DNA of 36,757 nucleotides from an uncultured Anaeromyxobacter sp. (GCA_903904005.1 CAIVAR010000159.1:1-36757); one strand, 5' to 3'; numbered from the stretch's first letter, positions 15,773 through 23,804 are shown. Notes: generated by a model not told the origin, from the letters alone. Translations and numbers: made by a program.

Positions 15773-18628
15773 TCAATTGCAGACCAGGTTGCCGTTCGAG
15801 TTGGTCACGAGCGACCCGTACGTGCAGTCGGGCAGGAAGTCCCACGGGTCGTAGACGATCGAGGTGGAGACGTACTGGCCGGAGTCGTTCCTGCAACTCG
15901 CGAAGAGCGTGTACCCGTCCCAGGAGATGTTGGTGCAAGTCTCGGTGTAGGTCCCCGAGGGAGCAGCGATGCCGTTAGCGGAGTACGCGGGACTGTAGGC
16001 CGGGGAGGTGCTCACGGACAGGGCGGAGGTATTCGTGGAAGCAACGGGCGTGAGGTTCACGTAGTAGACGTTTCCGTCCGCCGTCTGGACGCCGATGCCG
16101 CCGTTGCCGACGTTCTGCTGCCAGCAGTTGGAGAGCCCGGGCGGCCATGCGTTCGCGTTCATCATGCTCGTGCAGACCGGGGTGCTCGACGCGCCCATCG
16201 GAAGCTGGACGGTCACGACGTAGAAGGGCAGGTTGTAGCCGTTCGGAAGCGTCACCTGCAAAAGCGCGACGTGGTCGAGCCAGTCGCTTTCGGAACCTCT
16301 CTGGTACATCCCCCCGTCGTTCAACCGCCACGAAGACCCGGTGCCGGATTGGTAGAAGTTTCCTCCGCCGTACCCGTAGTACGGGCTCGTGCTGTTGCTC
16401 GACGCAATGAGCGAGAAGTCCGTCGCCAGGGAGCCCGGCGCAACGTAGAAGGAGTACGCATTGTCGGTCTGGATCCTGGCCCAGTAGCCCATGCATCCAC
16501 CGCTGCTGCTGCTGCACGACGACCCGAAGCCGAACGGCTGGGTCGTCGAGCCCGCCATGCTGCTGTTCACCAGATTCGTCCCGCCCCAGGTGCTCGGGAT
16601 GAGCCACTCCCAGAGGAAGATCGATGGGGCGTCCAGCGTGCCGGCGGCGGTGCTGGCCCATCCATCCGTGCCGTTGGTCGGGACCGCGCCGGCCGCGACC
16701 GAGCCATTCGTGGCGTAGGCCTGCATGTTCAGGCCGTCGTAATACCCGCTGCCGGTCGAGGGGAACGGGGTCGCACAGTTCGCGAGCGTGAGGGTCTCCT
16801 GGCCGGCCGGGTTTCTCGTGAGGGCCGATGCCCCGGTGCATGAGTACAGGTCGTTCACGCCCGGATACTGGTAGAGCACCCCCGCGGACGACGTCGCCGG
16901 CACCGGGGGGTTCTGTTCCGTTCCGATGCCGATGACGTTCCACCCCGGGACCACCTTGGAGGCGATGTAGGTCCCCCCGGTGATGGCGCCCAGGTTCGCC
17001 GCCGGGATGGGCGCGTAGAGGGTCGCCTGCGCCGGATAGTTGATCGTGAACGAGGGGTTCGACGCGGAGCCCGGGATGGTCGTGCTCGGCGGCGGCGCGG
17101 TGTACGCCTGGGTCGAGAGCAGCGGGTCGGAGATGATGAAGTTCATCACCCCCTGGTAGAGGTAGTTCACCCGCTGCGCGTAGAGGATCGCCAGGTTCTG
17201 CTGGGCCTGCAGGAAGTACTGCTGGGTGCTGGTGAAGGGGTTGCTCGTGGCGGTGGCGCCGGGGGCCGGCAGGGCCCGGGAGCACGACCCGCTCGCGAAT
17301 CCCCCCGGACAGTCCATGCCGAGGGAGCTGAACGGGATCTGTCCCGGGGAGCCGGTCAGGGCGTTCGCAACGCTGAAGGAAACCGGGAAGGTCGGCTCCC
17401 AGGGCGGGATCTGCTGGAGGTCGGTCTCGCGGTTCGGCGTGGGGCAGGTCGCCCAGGAGGGAACGGTGGCCATGGCGCAGATCTGCCCCGTCACGTACTG
17501 GTTCCAGTTGTAGAAGTTCATGTAGTTGGTCATGGCCTCGACCTCGTACAGCCAGTTGAGGGCCATGAGGTTCTGCTGGTAGACCGACATCACGAGCTCG
17601 TTCCAGGCGGCGATGCTGGTGACGAGGTTGGTCCCGGCCGTGCCCTGCACGGGCAGCGCGGTCGCGAGGAAGTTCTGGTAGGCGCCGATGAGCAGCGCCG
17701 CGGTGGTGTTCGCCGAGGTGGTCGTCCCGGGGAAGGTGGAGGTGGCCTTCGTCACCAGCGACTTGATCCCGCCCCGGGCATTCGAGATCTGATCGGCCAG
17801 GTTGGTGGAGAGTCCCGAGGTCGGGCTGTACGACGACGCCTCGGACATCGAGAGGTTCGCGGCCGCGGCCGTGATACCCGCGCTGCCGAGAGCGCTGGAC
17901 GAGACCAGCGCAGCCAGGATGGGCATCTGGCCCGAGCTCGACGCGGCGTTCTGGCCGAGGGAGACGGTCGAGGGGGTGGACGTCGCCGGGCCGACCCCGA
18001 TCGACTCGTAGAAGAAGGTGTAGCCGAGGCTCGAGGTCGAGGAGGCGTTGGAGAAGGTCCCGCCGCATCCGGTGCTGCTCGGCAGCACGAGCGTGGGTGT
18101 GTAGATCTGCTGCTGCAGCTTCACCCAGTTCTGAAGAGCGCCGCAGGCACCCTCCTGCGAGGTCAGCGCCACCAGGTTCAGGTACATCTGGTTGCCCGTG
18201 GCGACGTCCTGCTGGAGCGTCGTGATCTCCTGCTGCTGGTAGGCGAGCTGCGTGTTGATGGTGCTGATCTGCGCGGCCACCTGGTTTCCGTTCACCCACT
18301 GGGAGATGACCGAGATGGGACCGAGGACCGGGGCCGCCTCGGGACAGAAGACGGCGAGGACGCCCGCCGTGGCCGCGATGTCGCCGGACACCGCCCCCGA
18401 CCCGGCTGTGCTCCTGCTGCCCGTCGCGAGGCTGCGGCTCGTTGCCTGGGACCCCCGGGGGGGCCCTACCGGCTCGGCGAGGCGACGGGCGATGGCCACG
18501 TAGTCGAGCGGCCCGTCCACGACCACCGGCGCCGGAGGCGCGGGCGGCGCGGACGAACCGTTGCACGCCGAGAACGCGACGGCCGCGAGGGAGAGGAGCA
18601 TCGGACGGATGAAGGTCTTCGTTCGCAT
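15773..18628 (-). CDS. 951-aa lipoprotein of unknown function
   Basis: The N-terminus MRTKTFIRPMLLSLAAVAFS-AC has a lipobox (AFSAC), so the protein should be lipidated at the Cys and anchored to a membrane. After a Pro/Ala linker and the segment DGPLDYVAIARRLAEPVGPP there is a helical, Gln-rich stretch (about 110-150: NGNQVAAQISTINTQLAYQQ followed by QEITTLQQDVATGN) that may form a coiled coil. Residues 180-480 are Ser/Thr/Ala-rich. The C-terminal half has many aromatic and Asn/Gly residues (SPYYGYGGGNFYQSGTGSSW, PNGYNLPFYVVTVQLPMGAS) and several Cys pairs, and the protein ends LVTNSNGNLVCN. I do not recognise the family. It lies 42 nt upstream of the AI-2E-type transporter on the same strand and is probably part of the same transcript. 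Confidence 0.75.
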   Translation of the reverse strand: MRTKTFIRPMLLSLAAVAFSACNGSSAPPAPPAPVVVDGPLDYVAIARRLAEPVGPPRGSQATSRSLATGSRSTAGSGAVSGDIAATAGVLAVFCPEAAPVLGPISVISQWVNGNQVAAQISTINTQLAYQQQEITTLQQDVATGNQMYLNLVALTSQEGACGALQNWVKLQQQIYTPTLVLPSSTGCGGTFSNASSTSSLGYTFFYESIGVGPATSTPSTVSLGQNAASSSGQMPILAALVSSSALGSAGITAAAANLSMSEASSYSPTSGLSTNLADQISNARGGIKSLVTKATSTFPGTTTSANTTAALLIGAYQNFLATALPVQGTAGTNLVTSIAAWNELVMSVYQQNLMALNWLYEVEAMTNYMNFYNWNQYVTGQICAMATVPSWATCPTPNRETDLQQIPPWEPTFPVSFSVANALTGSPGQIPFSSLGMDCPGGFASGSCSRALPAPGATATSNPFTSTQQYFLQAQQNLAILYAQRVNYLYQGVMNFIISDPLLSTQAYTAPPPSTTIPGSASNPSFTINYPAQATLYAPIPAANLGAITGGTYIASKVVPGWNVIGIGTEQNPPVPATSSAGVLYQYPGVNDLYSCTGASALTRNPAGQETLTLANCATPFPSTGSGYYDGLNMQAYATNGSVAAGAVPTNGTDGWASTAAGTLDAPSIFLWEWLIPSTWGGTNLVNSSMAGSTTQPFGFGSSCSSSSGGCMGYWARIQTDNAYSFYVAPGSLATDFSLIASSNSTSPYYGYGGGNFYQSGTGSSWRLNDGGMYQRGSESDWLDHVALLQVTLPNGYNLPFYVVTVQLPMGASSTPVCTSMMNANAWPPGLSNCWQQNVGNGGIGVQTADGNVYYVNLTPVASTNTSALSVSTSPAYSPAYSANGIAAPSGTYTETCTNISWDGYTLFASCRNDSGQYVSTSIVYDPWDFLPDCTYGSLVTNSNGNLVCN

Positions 18629-18713
18629 GCCTGGAGACTATTCACCCCTCCTCCGCCGTCCAGGGCCGTTCGGTGGGCACTTGGGTATGTAGGAACGCGT
18701 GCGACCGGCGGTG

Positions 18714-18770
18714 ACGCGAAAGCGTACGGAAGTCGTACAGGTGCGGGGCTCGACCGTCCGGAAATCGGTC
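18714..18770 (-). other. Cluster of small hairpins between mscS and the large lipoprotein gene
   Basis: Three short inverted repeats lie within 60 nt: ACGC-GAAA-GCGT (18714-18725), GTACG-N5-CGTAC (18724-18738) and GACCG-N9-CGGTC (18752-18770). They sit in the 200-nt gap 18629-18828, which holds no gene. They may end the MscS transcript or form a leader for the lipoprotein gene. No U-tract or known riboswitch core was seen. Confidence 0.3.
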
Positions 18771-18828
18771 ATTCACCAACCGTAGACCCGTCCCGGCGAG
18801 GGTCTCCGCAACGAGGCTCGCCCGCCGC

Positions 18829-20493
18829 TCATCCTGTCGAGGTGCTCGTCCCGCACCGCTCGACGACCGCCAGGACCCCGAGAAGCAGCTCCTCCCGGAC
18901 CGCCTGGAACTCGGCGGAGCTCGTGGTCATCACGTCGGCCGAGATCTCGATGTCGAGGGAGTTCGCGCCGAGCGCCGCGAGCCGGGCCCGCGCCTCCCCC
19001 GCGTCGAGCTTCGGATGGGAGTCGAGCAGCGCCTGGAGCCCGGCGAGGACGGCCCGCACCTGCTCCTGGGTCGACTCGCGGGAAATTCCGACGGTCGTCT
19101 TGAACGGCATCCGGTCGCGCGCCGAAAGGTTCACGATCGACATCTTCGCGAGCGAGCTGTTGGGGACCGTGGTCACCGTGCGATCCGCGTTCCGGATGCG
19201 CGTCGACCGGATGCCGATGGCGAGGACGGTCCCGTTCGCATCGCCGACCTTGCACCGGTCCCCCACCCGGATCGGCTTGTCGGCGAAGAGGTTCAGTCCT
19301 GCGATGAGGTTCTCGAGCGTGGGCTGGGTGGCCAGTGCGACCGCCAGACCGCCGACGCTGACCCCCGCGACGATCCCGTAGACCGGGATCCCGAGCCGGT
19401 CGGCGCCGATCGACAGCAGCACGAGCGCGCCGGCGAACCCCAGGACCCGCGAGGTGAGACGGATGAGATGGGCGTCCACGCTCTCCGCGGCGATGCGGGG
19501 GGAGGCCACGAGCGCCTCGGCCACGACCGGCGCCAGCCGAGCCGACGCGCCCGCCGCGCCCATGAACCCCACCGCGGTGGCCGCGATCTCGATGGCCACG
19601 GCGAGATGGCTGACCACGTTCACCTGCACCAGCGTCAGCCACACGAAGGCCGGCGTCACGACGACCACCGTGACCGGGAACACGAGCCTTCGCAGCGCCC
19701 GGGCGAGCGGGGACTGCCCCTCCGGGCTCCCGGACCGGCGGAACGCGAACGCGAGGATGACCGCGTAGGCGGCCCCCAGGACGGCCAGGGCGAGCCACTT
19801 CCAGACGACCTGCCCGCCGATCGTGGCGCGCAGCCAGGCCGGCTGCGCGTGGATCCAGGCGTACGGGATCCACCATCCCCCGCCCTCGGCGAGCATCGCC
19901 CCCAGCCACCGGGTCGGGACCGGGCGTTTCACCGGGAGCGCGTGCGTGCGCTGCGCGAACTCCTCGGCGCGGGCGACGGTGTCCGGGCTGAAGAGGAAGT
20001 CGCCGGCCTCCGGCCCGCTGTCGACGCGGATCAGGGTGATCTCGGTGTCCGGGATGGTCCAGCGCCGGGCGGCGGCGTCCTTGCCGGCCGCCATCTGCTG
20101 GGCGTCGGGCACGTCCTCGAGCGGCGGGAGCGCGATCCGGGTGAGCGCCGAGAAGAGCGCGATGGCCGCCGAACGCCCCATCTTCCTCCGGGCGGCAGGA
20201 GCGATCTGCTGGAGATCGAGGCACCGGACGGCGTCGTCGCCGAGTGCCAGGAGGTGATCGAAGCCTGCCCGGGTCTGGTCGTGGACGTAGACGTCGGCCG
20301 TGTACCGCATGACCGCGTCCCCGGCCTCGAGGAACCGCTTCAGGGTGGCCCGGGGACTCGACCGGTCGGCGGGCTGGAGGGGGCGGGACGGCGCCTCGGC
20401 GGAGGCCGGAGCCGCCACGAGCACCAGGGCGGCGGCCATCGCCAGGAGCGGCCCGCGGGCGGCTCGCGTGGCCCACTTCGTCGTTGCGGTCAT
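18829..20493 (-). CDS. MscS-family mechanosensitive ion channel with extended N-terminus
   Basis: The 554-aa protein starts at ATG 20493 with GGAGGA 7-12 nt upstream. A signal peptide (MTATTKWATRAARGPLLAMA, ending APASAEA) is followed by about 170 residues of periplasmic sequence, then about four to five membrane helices. The channel core has the TM3 helix and beta-domain signature GIPVYGIVAGVSVGGLAVAL, ATQPTLENLIAGLNLFADKP, IRVGDRCKVGDANGTVLAIG and TVTTVPNSSLAKMSIVNLS. It releases solutes on membrane tension; the periplasmic domain may tune gating or sense another cue. The reading frame stays open up to 21009 across the antisense selenoprotein gene, but no ribosome site supports a longer protein. 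It may be the first gene of the minus-strand envelope locus. Confidence 0.9.
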   Translation of the reverse strand: MTATTKWATRAARGPLLAMAAALVLVAAPASAEAPSRPLQPADRSSPRATLKRFLEAGDAVMRYTADVYVHDQTRAGFDHLLALGDDAVRCLDLQQIAPAARRKMGRSAAIALFSALTRIALPPLEDVPDAQQMAAGKDAAARRWTIPDTEITLIRVDSGPEAGDFLFSPDTVARAEEFAQRTHALPVKRPVPTRWLGAMLAEGGGWWIPYAWIHAQPAWLRATIGGQVVWKWLALAVLGAAYAVILAFAFRRSGSPEGQSPLARALRRLVFPVTVVVVTPAFVWLTLVQVNVVSHLAVAIEIAATAVGFMGAAGASARLAPVVAEALVASPRIAAESVDAHLIRLTSRVLGFAGALVLLSIGADRLGIPVYGIVAGVSVGGLAVALATQPTLENLIAGLNLFADKPIRVGDRCKVGDANGTVLAIGIRSTRIRNADRTVTTVPNSSLAKMSIVNLSARDRMPFKTTVGISRESTQEQVRAVLAGLQALLDSHPKLDAGEARARLAALGANSLDIEISADVMTTSSAEFQAVREELLLGVLAVVERCGTSTSTG

Positions 20494-20623
20494 CTCGTGT
20501 CCTCCGGGGGCAAATAAGTACTCGCCTCCCACGAGATGTCCAACGGGAGCATCGACCGTCCGGATCTCGTACGCTCCGGGGGCGGTCACCGTCGGTCGGA
20601 CCTGGCAGTCGCCGTCCGATCGG

Positions 20624-20652
20624 TTGGCCAGCCGGACGAGAGCCCTTATTGT
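20624..20652 (+). promoter_or_regulatory. Possible promoter for a leaderless selenoprotein mRNA
   Basis: TTGGCC (20624-20629) and TATTGT (20647-20652) have a 17-nt spacer, each matching 4 of 6 consensus bases. The expected start point is about 20659, exactly the A of the selenoprotein ATG, and no Shine-Dalgarno precedes that ATG. A leaderless transcript is therefore inferred. Confidence 0.35.
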
Positions 20653-20658
20653 CTCCCC

Positions 20659-20892
20659 ATGCTCACGATCGAGTACTGCACCGCCTGAGGGTATCTCCCC
20701 AGGGCCCGAGGTCTCGGGCAAGCCATCGAGGAGAAGGTTCCCGGAAAGGTGAAGGTCCACCTGAAGGGCGGGAGGCGAGGGTCCTTCGAGGTCACCCTCG
20801 ACGGGGAGGTGATCCATTCCAAGCTCGACACCGGGGACTGGCCGGACGAGGCGAAGGTGGTCGCGGCGGTCGCAGGGCGGCTGGCGCGCTGA
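20659..20892 (+). CDS. SelW/Rdx-family selenoprotein (UGA-encoded selenocysteine at residue 10)
   Basis: The 77-residue protein reads MLTIEYCTA-U-GYLPRARG when the in-frame TGA at 20686-20688 is decoded as selenocysteine (U10). It is a thioredoxin-fold redox protein of the SelW/Rdx family. The CxxU motif (C7-T-A-U10) sits in the family's redox loop at the usual place near the N-terminus. The rest matches SelW region by region: KVPGKVKVHLKGG, GSFEVTLDGEVIHSKLDTGD, WPDEAKVVAAV. The normal stop is TGA at 20890-20892. A bacterial SECIS hairpin begins 15 nt after the UGA. Family members use CxxU or CxxC to reduce partner proteins; the partner here is unknown. Standard gene finders break this gene at the TGA. 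Upstream in-frame codons offer no other start. An alternative, a nonsense mutation of a CxxC homologue, is much less likely because the TGA sits exactly at the Sec position. Confidence 0.9.
20704..20719 (+). promoter_or_regulatory. Bacterial SECIS element of the selenoprotein mRNA
   Basis: GCCCGA (20704-20709) and TCGGGC (20714-20719) form a perfect 6-bp stem around the loop GGTC. With its closing A-U pair the apex is AGGUCU, the same as in the Escherichia coli fdhF SECIS, whose loop G and U contact SelB. Counting U of UGA as 1, the loop GU lies at 26-27, one codon further than in fdhF (23-24) and within the range known for bacterial SECIS hairpins. It lies inside the coding sequence and encodes R15-A16-R17-G18-L19-G20. 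Confidence 0.8.
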
Positions 20893-20954
20893 CCCGGGCG
20901 CGGATTGGCCTTCCGGCGCTGGCCTTGCTACCGTTTCCGGCAGGGAGATCCACC

Positions 20955-21455
20955 ATGCCTCGAACCTCGATCCGTGAAGGCTCCAACCTGCCGTCCGTCC
21001 TGTTCGCATCGCTCGGGATCGCGCTGGGAATCCCCCTCGTCCACGACGACTTCGACCGGCGCCTCCTCACCGCCGACAGCATCTTCCACTCCCTGGTGAC
21101 GGCACTCCTGGCCGCCCTCCTCCTCCCCGCCTGCAAGTCGTCGGCCCCCTACACGCTTCCGGCCGCCGGCATCAACGCCGCCCTCGCCGCCACCGCCTCG
21201 GTGGCCCAGCGCAGCGCCGGCGGCTGTTACGCCCAGTGCGTGGGCGGCACGGTCTGCAACCCGAACACGGGTTTCTGCGACTCGCCCGGCGCCGTCTGCC
21301 TCGGCCTCGATTCCGATCCCCTCTCCTGCCTGAACCGCCCGGGGACGACGATGGATGCCGCCTCGTCGGTTCCGGTGATGGGCCCGATCAACTCTCCGAT
21401 CGGCATCTCGCCCGCCACCGGCTCGGTGCCGCCCCCTCCGGGTTCCCGCCCATAG
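20955..21455 (+). CDS. Small Cys-rich lipoprotein-like protein
   Basis: The 166-aa protein starts at ATG 20955 with AGGGAG 7 nt upstream. An unusual 58-residue N-terminal region (MPRTSIREGSNLPSVLFASL, then GIALGIPLVHDDF) precedes what looks like a lipoprotein signal, LVTALLAALLLPAC-KSS (lipobox LPAC). A second possible start is a GTG inside LVTALLAA, but this would lack a basic n-region and a ribosome site. The mature part has a Cys-rich core, GGCYAQCVGGTVCNPNTGFCD-like (residues about 94-116), of the CxxxCxxGxxCNxxTGxC kind found in many myxobacterial surface proteins, and then a Pro/Ser-rich tail. The function is not known. It lies 62 nt after the selenoprotein gene and 53 nt before the CurA-like gene. 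Confidence 0.7.
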   Translation: MPRTSIREGSNLPSVLFASLGIALGIPLVHDDFDRRLLTADSIFHSLVTALLAALLLPACKSSAPYTLPAAGINAALAATASVAQRSAGGCYAQCVGGTVCNPNTGFCDSPGAVCLGLDSDPLSCLNRPGTTMDAASSVPVMGPINSPIGISPATGSVPPPPGSRP

Positions 21456-21508
21456 TCCCGGGCGCCACCGCCCCATCCGGTCTAGGATTGCCGGGAGGAG
21501 GAGTTCCC

Positions 21509-22537
21509 GTGACCCAACCGATGAACCACCAGTGGTTGCTCGCCCGCCGTCCGGAGGGGCTCGTCTCCGTCCAGGACTTCCAGTACGTCGAATCTTCCGC
21601 GCCGGAGCCGGCCGACGGCGAGGCCCTGGTGCGGAACCTCTTCCTCTCGGTCGACCCCACCCAGCGCGGCTGGATGGCCGGCGACACCTACCTTCCGGCG
21701 GTGAAGATCGGCGAGGTGATGCGGTCGTTCGCGGTGGGCGAGGTGGTCGAGTCGCGCCACCCCGCGTTCAAGCCCGGACAGATCGTGCAGGGGCTCTTCG
21801 GGTGGCAGGAATTCGCGATCGCCCGGCCCGGCACCCCGTCCTCGCCCACTCCGCTCCCGGCCGGCGTCCCCATCGAGACCGCCATGAGCGTGCTCGGCCT
21901 CACCGGCATCACCGCCTACTTCGGGCTTCTCGACGTGGGGCGACCGAAGCCCGGGGAGACGGTGGTGGTCTCCGGCGCCGCGGGCGCGACCGGATCGGCC
22001 GCCGCCCAGATCGCCAGGATTGCCGGGTGCCGCGTGATCGGCATCGCAGGCGGCCCCGAGAAGTGCGCCTACCTCACCGGGGAACTCGGCCTCGACGGCG
22101 CCGTCGACTACCGCTCCGCGGACCCGGCCAAGGCGCTGCGTGCCCTCTGCCCGAAGGGGATCGACGTCTTCTTCGACAACGTCGGGGGGCCCATCCTCGA
22201 CGCCGTCCTCGCCCAGCTCGCCCTGCGCGGCCGCATCGTGCTCTGCGGAGGAATCGCCCATTACAACGACGCCCGCCCCTCCCCCGGCCCGTCCAATTAC
22301 CTCGCGCTGGTGGTGAAGCGCGGGCGCATGGAGGGGTTCATCGTCCTCGACTACCTGTCCCGGTCGGGCGAGGCGGTGACGGCGCTCGCCGGCTGGCTCC
22401 GCGAGGGACGGCTCAAGGACCGGGTCGACCTGGTCGACGGCCTCACGAACGCGCCCGAAGCCCTGCTGCGGGTCTTCGCGGGGAAGAACCAGGGCAAGCA
22501 GCTCGTCCGGCTCGGCAACCCCACCCGCCCCGCATGA
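21509..22537 (+). CDS. NADPH-dependent oxidoreductase, MDR superfamily (CurA/LTB4-dehydrogenase type)
   Basis: This 342-aa cytosolic enzyme belongs to the zinc-free alkenal/one reductase branch of the medium-chain dehydrogenases, which reduces C=C bonds of enones with NADPH. It starts at GTG 21509 behind GGGAGGAGGAG. Family marks are FLSVDPTQRGWMAGDTYLP, EVVESRHPAFKPGQIVQG, LGLTGITAYFGLLDVGRPKPG, the nucleotide-binding VVVSGAAGATGSAAAQIAR, VDVFFDNVGG-like DVFFDNVGGPILDAVLAQL and GRMEGFIVLDYLSR. No catalytic-zinc Cys/His set is present. Its stop overlaps the glycerate kinase start by 4 bp (ATGA), so the two are translationally coupled. The natural substrate cannot be read from the sequence. 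Confidence 0.9.
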   Translation: MTQPMNHQWLLARRPEGLVSVQDFQYVESSAPEPADGEALVRNLFLSVDPTQRGWMAGDTYLPAVKIGEVMRSFAVGEVVESRHPAFKPGQIVQGLFGWQEFAIARPGTPSSPTPLPAGVPIETAMSVLGLTGITAYFGLLDVGRPKPGETVVVSGAAGATGSAAAQIARIAGCRVIGIAGGPEKCAYLTGELGLDGAVDYRSADPAKALRALCPKGIDVFFDNVGGPILDAVLAQLALRGRIVLCGGIAHYNDARPSPGPSNYLALVVKRGRMEGFIVLDYLSRSGEAVTALAGWLREGRLKDRVDLVDGLTNAPEALLRVFAGKNQGKQLVRLGNPTRPA

Positions 22538-23667
22538 CCGGCGACGCGCGCCGCGTCCTCGTGGCTCCCGACTCGTTCAAGGGGAGCCTCTCCGCCGTGC
22601 AGGCGGCCTCCGCCATGGAGCGGGGCGTCCTCTCGGCATGGCCCGGCTCGCTGGTGGAGAAGATCCCCATCGCCGACGGCGGCGAGGGCACGGTCGAGGC
22701 CATGGTGATGGCCACCGGCGGCCACTTCGAGACCCGGACCGTCCGCGGTCCGCTCGGGGAGCCGGTGGACGCGCGCTGGGGCGTCCTCGGCGACGGGCGC
22801 ACCGCGATCCTCGAGATGGCGGCCGCCTCGGGGCTCACCCTCGTCCCCCACGGGCGGCGCGACCCCGGCATCACCTCCACCTTCGGAACCGGCGAACTCC
22901 TGCTCGCGGCGATGGACGCAGGGTACCGGCGCATCGTCATCGGCATCGGCGGCAGCGCCACCAACGACGGTGGAACGGGGATGGCCCGGGCGCTGGGCGT
23001 CCGATTCCTCGACGACGCCGGAAACCCGCTCCCCGACGGAGGCGCCGCCCTGGCCGGGCTCGCGTCGGTCGACCTGGCGGGCGCCGACGGCCGCCTGGCC
23101 GGGATCGACCTCCTCGTCGCCTGCGACGTCGACAACCCCCTCACCGGACCGCGCGGCGCGTCCGCCATCTACGGTCCGCAGAAGGGGGCCACACCGGCGA
23201 TGGTCCGGGAGCTCGACCTGGCGCTCTCCAGGCTCGCCCACGTCGCGACCCGGGCCACCGGACGGGACGTCGCCGACCGGGCGGGCGCGGGAGCAGCCGG
23301 GGGACTCGGGGCCGGGCTGCTGTTCTTCACCCCGGCGCGCCTGCTACCGGGGGTGGGTCTCGTGCTCGACGCCGCGCGGTTCGATGAGCGGGTTCGCGGT
23401 GCGAGCCTCGTCCTCACCGGCGAGGGGCGCACCGACCACCAGACCGCAATGGGGAAGGCGCCCGTCGGGGTGGCCCGTGCCGCCCGGCGGCACGGCGTCC
23501 CGGTGCGGCTCGTCTCGGGGAGCCTGGGGCCGGGGGCCGAGGCGGTGCACGCCCACGGCATCGACCGGATCCACTCTGCCTCCCCGCCCGGGATGCCGGT
23601 GGAGGAGGCGATGGCGCGGGCGGCGGAACTGCTCGAGTCGGCGGTGGCGGCATCCCTTCGGGGGTGA
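22534..23667 (+). CDS. glxK: Glycerate kinase (GlxK/GarK type)
   Basis: The 377-aa enzyme phosphorylates D-glycerate with ATP (class I family; most members yield 2-phosphoglycerate), linking glyoxylate or serine breakdown to glycolysis. It opens VLVAPDSFKGSLSAVQAASA, then IPIADGGEGTVEAMV, both hallmarks. GRRDPGITSTFGTGELLLAA, IGIGGSATNDGGTGMARALG, DVDNPLTGPRGASAIYGPQK and LTGEGRTDHQTAMGKAPVGV follow in family order. The length is as expected. The ATG at 22534 overlaps the oxidoreductase stop. No other glycerate-pathway gene (hydroxypyruvate reductase, tartronate semialdehyde reductase) is next to it, so its pathway partner is not evident. Confidence 0.95.
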   Translation: MTGDARRVLVAPDSFKGSLSAVQAASAMERGVLSAWPGSLVEKIPIADGGEGTVEAMVMATGGHFETRTVRGPLGEPVDARWGVLGDGRTAILEMAAASGLTLVPHGRRDPGITSTFGTGELLLAAMDAGYRRIVIGIGGSATNDGGTGMARALGVRFLDDAGNPLPDGGAALAGLASVDLAGADGRLAGIDLLVACDVDNPLTGPRGASAIYGPQKGATPAMVRELDLALSRLAHVATRATGRDVADRAGAGAAGGLGAGLLFFTPARLLPGVGLVLDAARFDERVRGASLVLTGEGRTDHQTAMGKAPVGVARAARRHGVPVRLVSGSLGPGAEAVHAHGIDRIHSASPPGMPVEEAMARAAELLESAVAASLRG

Positions 23668-23734
23668 CCCAAGCTGGCCACCGGAGATCTCGTAACCATC
23701 GATGTTTGCTGCCTGTTCCGTCTCGCGAAAGAAA

Positions 23735-23763
23735 TTGATTCCCGGGTCGGCCGGCCGTAGTCT
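23735..23763 (+). promoter_or_regulatory. Weak promoter candidate ahead of the glutamate dehydrogenase gene
   Basis: TTGATT (23735-23740) and TAGTCT (23758-23763) are 17 nt apart in the 137-nt gap before the dehydrogenase gene. The -10 matches only 3 of 6 bases, so this is a low-confidence call based on spacing and position. Confidence 0.25.
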
Positions 23764-23804
23764 CCGACCTGACCCCTCCCCAACCCGTTCACCCGAGGTG
23801 CGGC

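Noticed and set aside
20686-20688. Nonsense mutation or sequencing error instead of selenocysteine
   Set aside because: The TGA falls exactly at the Sec position of CxxU, the downstream frame is intact to its own stop, and a SECIS-type hairpin follows at the right distance.
20494-21009. N-terminal extension of the MscS protein across the region antisense to the selenoprotein
   Set aside because: The frame is open, but the ATG at 20493 has a good GGAGGA site and a signal peptide at once. The extension has no recognisable domain, and the other strand carries a convincing SelW gene.
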